NCBI GenBank assembly: GCA_020430865.1 | Contig: JAGQIY010000451.1 | Location: forward strand, 1 to 12,818 | Source of the DNA: Myxococcales bacterium | GTDB taxonomy: Bacteria; Myxococcota; Polyangia; Polyangiales; Polyangiaceae | Reading direction: 5' to 3' | Length of the DNA: 12,818 nucleotides | In this document: positions 8,132 through 12,818 of the stretch, one piece after another | Position numbering within the stretch: position 1 is the stretch's first letter | Layout of the letters: the number at the start of each line of letters is the position of its first letter | Made by a program: the position numbers and the translations under genes | Notes under the pieces: model-generated | Told to the model about the DNA's origin: nothing | What the model saw: only the letters and a program-made list of their open reading frames with translations | Database searches by the model: none

Positions 8132-8160
8132 GGCGAGTCCGAGGTAGTAGCTTAGTGTGG

Positions 8161-8187
8161 GCGAAAGTCACACCCGGTTCGCCGAGG
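8161..8187 (-). repeat. 27-bp element, copy 1 (proximal to the kinase-like gene)
   Basis: On the + strand it reads GCGAAAGT, two variable bases, CACCCGGT, then TCGCCGAGG. It matches the copy at 8454-8479 at 22 of 27 aligned columns; the four substitutions are transitions and there is one gap. With G8160 it also forms a GGCGAA/TTCGCC inverted repeat (8160-8165 with 8178-8183). It lies 30 bases upstream of the leftward ATG at 8131. Read leftward both copies give ACCGGGTG-two bases-ACTTTCGC, suggesting a protein-binding site or an alternative-sigma promoter element; this is inference. Confidence 0.5.
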
Positions 8188-8453
8188 CTACATTAGATAC
8201 CGGCTCGTATCCATGGTTGCCTGAGTCCCGTACGACGCCTCGGCCCGACTCGCCTCATTTGCTGGGGGGGGAGAGGAGCAACGGCCCTGACTCCAGCGGG
8301 CAGCGCCGCGAGCGCGGCACGCTCCGGTCTGGCTGGACTCAGCCGCGCTCGCGCGACACCCGAGCTGCGAACGTGCACCAATCCGGTGATAACCGCCGTC
8401 CCTCCTCGGGGCCACCGGGAGCACAGGCCCCCGGGCGGACATTGTTTGTCTTA

Positions 8454-8479
8454 GCGAAAGTTGCACCCGGTCGTCGAAG
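8454..8479 (-). repeat. 27-bp element, copy 2 (distal, 26 bp)
   Basis: Second copy in the same orientation as copy 1, 293 bp away, reading GCGAAAGT-TG-CACCCGGT then CGTCGAAG. It lies 43 bases before the rightward TPR start codon and about 320 bases before the leftward kinase-like gene. Its position could serve either gene. Confidence 0.5.
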
Positions 8480-8513
8480 TGGCGATGGTGGACCTGCGCC
8501 CTGCAGCGCGTTC

Positions 8514-8519
8514 AAGGAG
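8514..8519 (+). promoter_or_regulatory. Ribosome binding site AAGGAG fixing the TPR start
   Basis: AAGGAG stands three bases before the ATG at 8523. The spacing is short, but it is the only good site in this frame, and it rules out the longer frame that begins at 8157, whose extra residues are not protein-like. Confidence 0.6.
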
Positions 8520-8522
8520 CCC

Positions 8523-8840
8523 ATGGCAGAACACCACCCGCCCTCGTCCTCGCTCACCGTCAGCCCCACCGCGAATCGCCGCGCGGCGCGGCAGCTGGAG
8601 CTACACGCCGCCGCGCTGGAGCAGCTCAAGGCAGGACGCTACGCGGCAGCGCGGGTTCCTCTCTCACGCCTGCTGCTCACCCTGGAACCAAGCCACCCAG
8701 GCCGACCAGGCTGCCTCGCCACGCTGGCATTCGTCTTTGCGCAGCTGGGCCGTCTCGAAGAGGCGAGCCAGGCAGCACGGCAAGCGCTCGTGCTCGCTCC
8801 GGATCTCGAGGTCGCGCGAGCCTTCTTGCTGGCTGGGTAG
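8523..8840 (+). CDS. Small TPR-repeat protein
   Basis: A 105-residue soluble protein. After about 20 polar residues it is helical, with two tetratricopeptide-like helix pairs: residues about 27-60 (LEQLKAGRYAAARVPLSRLL) and about 61-98 (LATLAFVFAQLGRLEEASQ, then ALVLAPDLEVA). The hallmark small residues and the closing Pro of TPR units are present. TPRs mediate protein-protein contacts, and proteins this small often act as chaperones or adaptors; a secretion-chaperone role is possible, but no secretion genes are visible. It is transcribed away from the kinase-like operon and ends at the edge of a tandem repeat array. Confidence 0.72.
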   Translation: MAEHHPPSSSLTVSPTANRRAARQLELHAAALEQLKAGRYAAARVPLSRLLLTLEPSHPGRPGCLATLAFVFAQLGRLEEASQAARQALVLAPDLEVARAFLLAG

Positions 8841-8845
8841 CCAGC
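8828..8845 (+). terminator. Hairpin spanning the TPR stop codon
   Basis: GCTGGCT (8828-8834) pairs perfectly with AGCCAGC (8839-8845) around a GGGT loop, so the TAG stop (8838-8840) lies in the loop and 3' arm. There is no T tract. It merges into the first repeat unit and may act as a 3' end or stability element; function is inferred. Confidence 0.3.
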
Positions 8846-8999
8846 TGAGCCGGAGGCTAGCCAGCTGAGCCGGAGGCTAGCCAGCTGAGCCGGAGGCTAG
8901 CCAGCGAGGGAGGCGAGGCTGAGCCGAAGAGGCTAGGTCGAGCGGGAGGCTAGGTCGAGCGGGAGGCTAGGTCGGAGCTTGGGTCGAGCGGGACGCTAG
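8841..8999. repeat. Tandem repeat array with units ending in CTAG
   Basis: Three identical 20-bp units (CCAGCTGAGCCGGAGGCTAG) fill 8841-8900. A 36-bp diverged unit follows (8901-8936), then two identical 17-bp units GTCGAGCGGGAGGCTAG (8937-8953, 8954-8970) and a degenerate last unit (8971-8999, ending GACGCTAG). Unit lengths are not multiples of three and units carry TGA and TAG, so it is non-coding. Unit junctions form the palindrome GGCTAGCC, and units contain CAGCTG. The array lies between the 3' ends of two convergent genes. Confidence 0.92.
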
Positions 9000-9253
9000 G
9001 CTGCGATGCTGACGACGCAGCGCTCTCGCCGACGGGGTGTGAGGCCCCTACGACCACAGCTCCTCGGTCGACTCGCCGCGCGCACGCGCGCGGGGCCGGG
9101 AGCCGCGCGGAACGTGCGCCCTTTCAGCTCGTCGCTGCGCGGCGTGGCCATCGCGAAGTAGCGCACGTCCGCCCAGAGCCACAACACGATCTCCTCTACG
9201 GGGAGCGTCGGGAAGCGGCGGCACTGACTCTCTTGAAGCGTCACTGGCTGCAT
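8996..9253 (-). CDS. Small hypothetical protein downstream of the HDOD gene, possibly frameshifted
   Basis: An 85-residue frame starting 10 bases after the HDOD stop, with a GAGGGA ribosome-site-like sequence overlapping that stop, so it is probably the second gene of an operon. Codons 1-53 show the strong third-position GC bias of real genes and give a sensible sequence (LPVEEIVLWLWADVRYFAMATPRSDELKGRTF). From about codon 57 the bias weakens and the translation becomes Arg-rich. In the -1 frame the same stretch reads ESTEELWS and stops at 9048-9050, so the true protein may be about 68 residues, with an indel in the alternating GC run near 9076-9094. No domain is recognised. Confidence 0.45.
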   Translation of the reverse strand: MQPVTLQESQCRRFPTLPVEEIVLWLWADVRYFAMATPRSDELKGRTFRAAPGPARVRAASRPRSCGRRGLTPRRRERCVVSIAA

Positions 9254-9263
9254 GGCGAGTCCC

Positions 9264-10199
9264 TCAAGCGAACAAGGCCAGGGCTTCCGCCCTTTCCTCG
9301 CGGAACTGATTCCAGGAGCTGGCGAAGGTAGCCTCGGAGATCTGCAGGTACTCCGCAGACGAGCGCTTCGCGAGCTCGGCGAGACCGGGCTCGAGCTGAT
9401 TCGCGATGGTCTTCTCGATCGCGTCCGCGAGGTCGAGCAACGCGACCATCAGCCCAACGTCTCCCCCAGAGCCGAGCCCACGTCCGAGCTGGTGATGCCA
9501 CGCGACAGCCACCGGCAATGGCTCGGGTACCTCCCACAGGCGAAGCGCGTGGCCTCCGAGCACGGCATGATCGTAGCCAAGGGCGACGCGCTCACCGAGG
9601 TGAACGTCGATCCCGCCGTCTGGGGGATAGTCGTACTCGTCCGCCTGCATGATCAACAGCTTGCCCACGTCGTGGAGCAGCCCCGCCAAGAACACCTGCG
9701 AGCCGCCTGACCAACCGCAGGACGCGGCGAGCTGACGCGCCACCACGGCGACGCCCACCGAGTGCTCGCGCACCCGCAGCCCCGCGCCCCAGGCGTCCTT
9801 GAACAGCCCCATCGCCGCGACCGCGAGCAACATGTCCATCACGGTCTTGCCGCCGAGGCGCACGACGGCGCCTTCGATGGTGGCGATCTTGTTGCCACGC
9901 GAAAACAAGCTCGAGTTCGCGACGCGCAACGTCTTCGTGGCCAGCGCCGTGTCGCCCTCGAGGAGCTTCGCGACCTGACCCAGATCGAAGTCCGGATCAT
10001 TCAGGAGCGCCAGGACTCGCTGAGCGACCACGGGGAACGGCTTCAAGCCCTGGACGTCGGCCAGGCGCGCAGCGAGGCTCGCTGCCGCATGGTGTTCGTC
10101 CTCCGCGTCGTCGACATCGCCAAACCACAGCTCCTCGACCACATTGTCCGCCAAGCCGGTCCGAGGCCGGCTACCCTTCCAAATCGCTGCGTCATTCAT
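9264..10199 (-). CDS. HDOD domain signalling protein
   Basis: A 311-residue protein. The first 40 residues are polar. Residues about 43-265 form an HDOD domain: LKPFPVVAQRVLALLNDPDFDLGQVAKLL, the hallmark LRVANSSLFS (91-100) and IATIEGAVVRLGG. These are followed by H146, GLLHDVGKLL (173-182, H176-D177), H211 and AWHH (233-236). Unlike the HD-GYP-like protein nearby, the HD pair and several other histidines are retained, though HDOD domains are generally regarded as non-enzymatic output or scaffold domains. No receiver or other domain is fused, and there is no membrane segment. The start is set by a perfect ribosome site. It likely integrates signals in motility, development or stress, as known for the family; the specific partner is unknown. 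Confidence 0.93.
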   Translation of the reverse strand: MNDAAIWKGSRPRTGLADNVVEELWFGDVDDAEDEHHAAASLAARLADVQGLKPFPVVAQRVLALLNDPDFDLGQVAKLLEGDTALATKTLRVANSSLFSRGNKIATIEGAVVRLGGKTVMDMLLAVAAMGLFKDAWGAGLRVREHSVGVAVVARQLAASCGWSGGSQVFLAGLLHDVGKLLIMQADEYDYPPDGGIDVHLGERVALGYDHAVLGGHALRLWEVPEPLPVAVAWHHQLGRGLGSGGDVGLMVALLDLADAIEKTIANQLEPGLAELAKRSSAEYLQISEATFASSWNQFREERAEALALFA

Positions 10200-10205
10200 C
10201 TGACT

Positions 10206-10213
10206 TCACCTCC
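10206..10213 (-). promoter_or_regulatory. Strong ribosome binding site GGAGGTGA for the HDOD gene
   Basis: On the minus strand GGAGGTGA, a full anti-Shine-Dalgarno match, stands six bases before the ATG at 10199. It fixes the HDOD start and is the strongest such site in the window. Confidence 0.85.
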
Positions 10214-10363
10214 GCCAGTCTCCCGCCGGCCAGCCAGGCCCGAGCGAGAGGAGTCGATCGCCAGACCGTGTAAAATCCCGTGAATTACGCGAGATCAGCC
10301 ATGGTCCTGAGCTGCGACAAATCAACATGCGTGCCAGACCTTGCGGCGAGACGAGCTTCGGGT

Positions 10364-10369
10364 AAGGAA
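10364..10369 (+). promoter_or_regulatory. Ribosome binding site AAGGAA for the membrane microprotein
   Basis: AAGGAA, followed by GG, lies nine bases before the ATG at 10379. It supports that start over the in-frame GTG at 10280, whose extra 33 residues are not hydrophobic and have no ribosome site. Confidence 0.55.
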
Positions 10370-10378
10370 GGCAGCGAC

Positions 10379-10558
10379 ATGGACAATGGCATCGTCAACC
10401 TGGTCGCCATCGTGGGTTCGCTCGTGATCGCGATGAGCCTCATCCCGGTCATCTTCTTCAGCAACTCGCGCGGCGAGACGAAGGAGCCGCCCCTCGAAGA
10501 GCAGTTCGCGTGGAAGGACACGGACGACCTCGAGGACTTCGTCAAGGCGCGCCACTAG
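10379..10558 (+). CDS. Single-pass membrane microprotein
   Basis: A 59-residue protein with a short N-terminus (MDNGIVN), one clear transmembrane helix at residues about 6-28 (LVAIVGSLVIAMSLIPVIFF) and a charged C-terminal tail rich in Glu, Asp and Lys (residues 29-59). The tail contains a conserved-looking acidic stretch (WKDTDDLEDFVKARH). There is no lipobox or signal cleavage site, so it should stay in the inner membrane; orientation is not certain. It is transcribed divergently from the HDOD gene, with about 180 bases between the two starts, and a strong hairpin follows the stop. The family is not recognised; small proteins of this design often tune a larger membrane complex, which is inference. 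Confidence 0.75.
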   Translation: MDNGIVNLVAIVGSLVIAMSLIPVIFFSNSRGETKEPPLEEQFAWKDTDDLEDFVKARH

Positions 10559-10563
10559 AACGA

Positions 10564-10584
10564 TTCGCGCCCAAACGGCGCGAA
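10564..10584 (+). terminator. Strong hairpin after the microprotein gene
   Basis: A perfect 8-bp stem (TTCGCGCC with GGCGCGAA) with a 5-nt loop (CAAAC) starts five bases after the microprotein stop. No T tract follows, so it may be an L-shaped terminator or an mRNA-end stabiliser, as is common in GC-rich bacteria. Confidence 0.5.
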
Positions 10585-10598
10585 CCACAGTCAGATCA

Positions 10599-10616
10599 CT
10601 GGTCCCAACGGACCAG
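10599..10616 (+). terminator. Second hairpin, flanked by 9-bp direct repeats
   Basis: CTGGTCC pairs perfectly with GGACCAG around a CAAC loop. The direct repeat CACAGTCAG lies on both sides (10586-10594 and 10620-10628). It could be a back-up terminator or an operator for the hydrolase gene downstream. Confidence 0.35.
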
Positions 10617-10720
10617 CTTCACAGTCAGCCGGTAATCCGCGGAGCTCCATCAGGAGGCCGCTGGGCACGGGGTACCGGGTTGCTTCAGTCGTTTTCACAC
10701 GACCGCTTCGATGGTCTGCG

Positions 10721-10736
10721 GCGAGCGCGCGCTCGC
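10721..10736. repeat. 16-bp perfect palindrome
   Basis: GCGAGCGCGCGCTCGC is its own reverse complement. It lies 48 bases before the start codon of the secreted hydrolase, in the leader or promoter zone. It may be a dimeric regulator site, but a chance palindrome is possible in such GC-rich DNA. Confidence 0.4.
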
Positions 10737-10784
10737 ACGTCGCCGAATACCATCGAGCGAGCCACCCGCAGTCTCAGGGGGACC

Positions 10785-12818
10785 ATGCTCAGCTCCGCAC
10801 CGAATCAGGATTCGCGCTCGACGCCTTCACGCCGGACCGGCTCTCGCCGTAGCGGCGGTGCGCTCGGCTGGTTGACGGCCGCTCTCATGCTCACGGCGGC
10901 CCCCGAAGTGGCGGCGCAGGTCGCCCCACACCGCTCCACCCCCACCCTGGTCTCCACCAACGGCCGCGCCGCGGTCGTCTACGACGTGCCAACCCAGCGC
11001 GTACGTGGCTTCCTGGAGCACATCTATCGAGCGCGCAGCGACGGGGCCCAGACCCGCGACTTCGCCTACGACAGCTATCCAGGTCTGCGCATCGGAGGTA
11101 GCCCGAGCTGGCTGGGCGATGTCACTCCGAACCTGGTCGAGTACGAAGCAGGGACCGGCATCATCCATGTGCGCCGGGAGCTGATGGGGCTCCGTGTGGA
11201 CGAGTACGTCTTCGCGCCGATCGGGCTGAGCGAGCGCGCGTACGTGGATCTGGTGCGGGTGGAGCGCACCTCCGGCAGCGCCAGCGACGTGGATGGCTAT
11301 TTTCTGTATAATTTCCACATGGGAACTGGGACACCAGAACCCGACAGTGGCGGCGAGACCATCGTCTGGCAAGCCTCCGAAGACGCCTTCATGGAGTGGG
11401 GCCCGAGCGGAGCGGCAGTGGGCTACGGGGCGCTCACGACCAGCGCCCATCACGGCGCCTCACCCGAGAACCCCTACGCGGCGCTCCAGGCTGGTGACGA
11501 CCTGAGTGACAACGCAGGCAGCGGGGGTTCCCGGGACGACGCCGTGGGCGGGATCCAGTGGTCACTCGGAGCGCTCGACGTGGGGAACAGCGCTTGGTTT
11601 GGCGGCTTCGCCGTCGTCGACTCGGGAGGCGACGTCCTGCCGCGCATCCAGGCCGTGCGAAGCTGGCTCGCAGCCAGGAGCCCCGAGCGGCTGCTGAACG
11701 ACGAACGCGCCGCATGGCAAGCCTGGCACGCAGCTGGCTCCTACCCGAGCCTTCAGGGAGCGGAGAAGGACCTGTTCGAGCAGTCCATGGCCATTCTGCG
11801 CATGGGCCAAGTCCAGGAAGCCGGTCGCGGCAAGGGTCAGATTCTCGCGAGCCTGCCCACGGGCATGTGGAACATCTCCTGGGTTCGCGACATGGCCTAC
11901 GCCGTGGTGGCGCTCGCGCGAGCCGGACACCTCGATGAAGCGCGCGCCGCGCTCGAGTTCCAGCTCGGCGCGGACTCTGGCCACTACCAGACCGAAGTCG
12001 GAGTGCCCTATCAGATCTCCATCACGCGCTACTTCGGCGACGGCGTCGAGGAGACCGACTTCAACGAGCACGGCCCCAACATCGAGTTCGACGGCTTTGG
12101 CCTGTTCCTGTGGACGCTCCACGAGTACGTCGAAGCGGGCGGAGACGCGAGCTGGCTCTCGTCGGTATGGCCTGACGTCAGCGCGAAGATCGCCGACGTC
12201 CTGCTCGCGCTGCAAGAACCGTCGGGCCTGATCGCCGCCGACTCGTCGATCTGGGAGGTGCACTGGCAAGGTCAGCAGAAGCACTTCGCCTACACCACCC
12301 TTACTGCGGCCAACGGCCTTTGCCGCGCGGCATCACTCGCGGAGCGAGTGCAGGACAGCGCCAGGGCGAATGTCTATCGTGAGGCAGGCTCTGCCGCACA
12401 GGGTGCCTTGCTCTCCGAGCTCAGCGCGCCGGACCACACGCTGGCACAGAGTCTGGAGGAGCTGCAGTCGGGCTCCGGGTTCCTGGACGCAGCCGCCATC
12501 GAGGCCGTCGGCTTCGGGCTCTTGAACCCAGAGGGGCAGACGGCGAAGGCAACTCTGTCGTCGATGCGAGCCGCGCTCGTACCCGCGAGCGGGCGCGGCT
12601 TCTTCCGCAACGACGATGGGGGTTGGTATGACTCCCAGGAGTGGGTCTTCGTGGACCTTCGCACGGCCTACGCCATGCGCAAGATGCAGGACCCTGGCCG
12701 CAGTGAACTCATCCGCTGGATCACCGACCAGGCGTCGGAGAACTACAACCAGATCTCCGAGCTGCACGACGCCGCGAACGCGGACTACCGCGGCGAGAAC
12801 CCCATGGTTGGCTTCGGT
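10785..12818 (+). CDS. Secreted GH15 glucoamylase-like glycoside hydrolase, 3' partial
   Basis: 678 residues are visible and the frame is open at the window end. The ATG follows AGGGGGACC, a usable if closely spaced ribosome site. Residues 1-45 are an export signal: an Arg-rich n-region with two RR pairs, the hydrophobic GALGWLTAALMLTAAP and a likely cut after VAA (44). Residues about 50-285 form the N-terminal beta-sandwich seen in prokaryotic GH15 enzymes. Residues about 325-678 are the (alpha/alpha)6 catalytic barrel: LPTGMWNISWVRDMAYAVVAL (357-377) corresponds to the family's W-x-RD segment, and SSIWEVHW (487-494) to the WEE motif, making Glu491 the probable general acid. Glu659 (SELHD) may be the general base. 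It would cleave alpha-glucosidic bonds in starch-like glucans or dextrans; exact substrate unknown. Confidence 0.87.
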   Translation, partial: MLSSAPNQDSRSTPSRRTGSRRSGGALGWLTAALMLTAAPEVAAQVAPHRSTPTLVSTNGRAAVVYDVPTQRVRGFLEHIYRARSDGAQTRDFAYDSYPGLRIGGSPSWLGDVTPNLVEYEAGTGIIHVRRELMGLRVDEYVFAPIGLSERAYVDLVRVERTSGSASDVDGYFLYNFHMGTGTPEPDSGGETIVWQASEDAFMEWGPSGAAVGYGALTTSAHHGASPENPYAALQAGDDLSDNAGSGGSRDDAVGGIQWSLGALDVGNSAWFGGFAVVDSGGDVLPRIQAVRSWLAARSPERLLNDERAAWQAWHAAGSYPSLQGAEKDLFEQSMAILRMGQVQEAGRGKGQILASLPTGMWNISWVRDMAYAVVALARAGHLDEARAALEFQLGADSGHYQTEVGVPYQISITRYFGDGVEETDFNEHGPNIEFDGFGLFLWTLHEYVEAGGDASWLSSVWPDVSAKIADVLLALQEPSGLIAADSSIWEVHWQGQQKHFAYTTLTAANGLCRAASLAERVQDSARANVYREAGSAAQGALLSELSAPDHTLAQSLEELQSGSGFLDAAAIEAVGFGLLNPEGQTAKATLSSMRAALVPASGRGFFRNDDGGWYDSQEWVFVDLRTAYAMRKMQDPGRSELIRWITDQASENYNQISELHDAANADYRGENPMVGFG

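Larger units (their letters stand above)
8132..8522. other. 391-bp non-coding intergenic region between divergent genes
   Basis: This lies between the kinase-like gene (leftward) and the TPR gene (rightward) and should hold both promoters. The one open frame crossing it gives an Arg/Pro/Ser/Gly-rich translation without protein character. It contains two diverged copies of a 27-bp element (8161-8187 and 8454-8479). It also has a GGGGCC/GGCCCC inverted repeat (8408-8413 and 8426-8431, 12-nt loop) and a small GACA/TGTC inverted repeat (8438-8441 and 8447-8450). No convincing housekeeping -35/-10 pair was found on either strand. Confidence 0.7.

Noticed and set aside
5888..8155. 755-residue open frame antisense to the kinase-like gene
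   Set aside because: It is the mirror frame of a real gene with high third-position GC; its translation is rich in Arg, Gln, Leu and His and has no domain, while the opposite strand has kinase motifs.
8448..8466. Sigma-54 promoter at the TTGCA in the second 27-bp element
   Set aside because: There is no GG dinucleotide at the required distance upstream of the GC.
8157..8522. Long N-terminal extension of the TPR protein
   Set aside because: The extra residues are Arg/Pro/Ser/Gly-rich, and an AAGGAG site precedes the internal ATG at 8523.
8841..8999. CRISPR array
   Set aside because: Units are directly adjacent with no unique spacers, and no cas genes are present.
10271..10276. TAAAAT as a -10 box for the microprotein gene
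   Set aside because: It matches five of six bases, but no -35 box is found at 16-18 bases upstream, so it is too weak to list as a promoter.
11307..11312. TATAAT inside the hydrolase gene as a promoter
   Set aside because: It lies in codons for a conserved-looking Tyr-Asn pair, has no -35 partner and no gene starts after it.
11562..12767. Two antisense frames within the hydrolase gene
   Set aside because: Shadows of the GH15 frame, which is open from 10785 to the window end and has catalytic motifs.

Overview
This window is GC-rich, dense, mostly protein-coding DNA with strongly GC-biased third codon positions. The content points to a myxobacterium-type member of Myxococcota (Polyangia-like): a Cys- and Gly-rich FG-GAP/CARDB surface protein, a Ser/Thr-kinase-family protein with HEAT repeats, degenerate HD-GYP and HDOD proteins, TPR proteins, and long antisense shadow frames. 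The taxonomic call is inference from gene style. There is no rRNA, tRNA, CRISPR array, phage or transposase gene.

Layout. (1) 1-2178 (+) is the 3' part of a secreted FG-GAP repeat protein ending in a CARDB domain, followed by a terminator-like hairpin. (2) 2295-3832 (+) is a two-gene unit: a FadR-subfamily GntR regulator and a 254-residue protein of unknown family, overlapping by ATGA. A textbook FadR-type operator (TGGTNNNACCA) lies just upstream of the regulator. (3) 3834-8131 (-) is a second ATGA-coupled pair: a 918-residue kinase-fold protein with HEAT repeats and a 514-residue HD-GYP-fold protein. Both have lost key catalytic residues, so the pair looks like a scaffold or sensor unit built from two pseudo-enzymes. 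(4) 8132-8522 is a non-coding stretch with two diverged copies of a 27-bp element. (5) 8523-8840 (+) is a small TPR protein. (6) 8841-8999 is a tandem repeat array whose units end in CTAG, lying between convergent genes. (7) 8996-10199 (-) is an HDOD protein followed by a small, possibly frameshifted ORF. (8) 10379-10558 (+) is a single-pass membrane microprotein, followed by strong hairpins. (9) 10785-12818 (+) is a secreted GH15 glucoamylase-like hydrolase that runs off the window.

How the parts may work together. The FadR-like regulator probably controls itself and its partner through the operator, with an acyl-CoA-like ligand as the family precedent. The pseudokinase and pseudo-HD-GYP proteins are translationally coupled and may share a related internal module, suggesting one complex. 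The HDOD protein is a separate signalling output of the same general kind. The two secreted proteins at the edges are unrelated to these regulatory units as far as the sequence shows.
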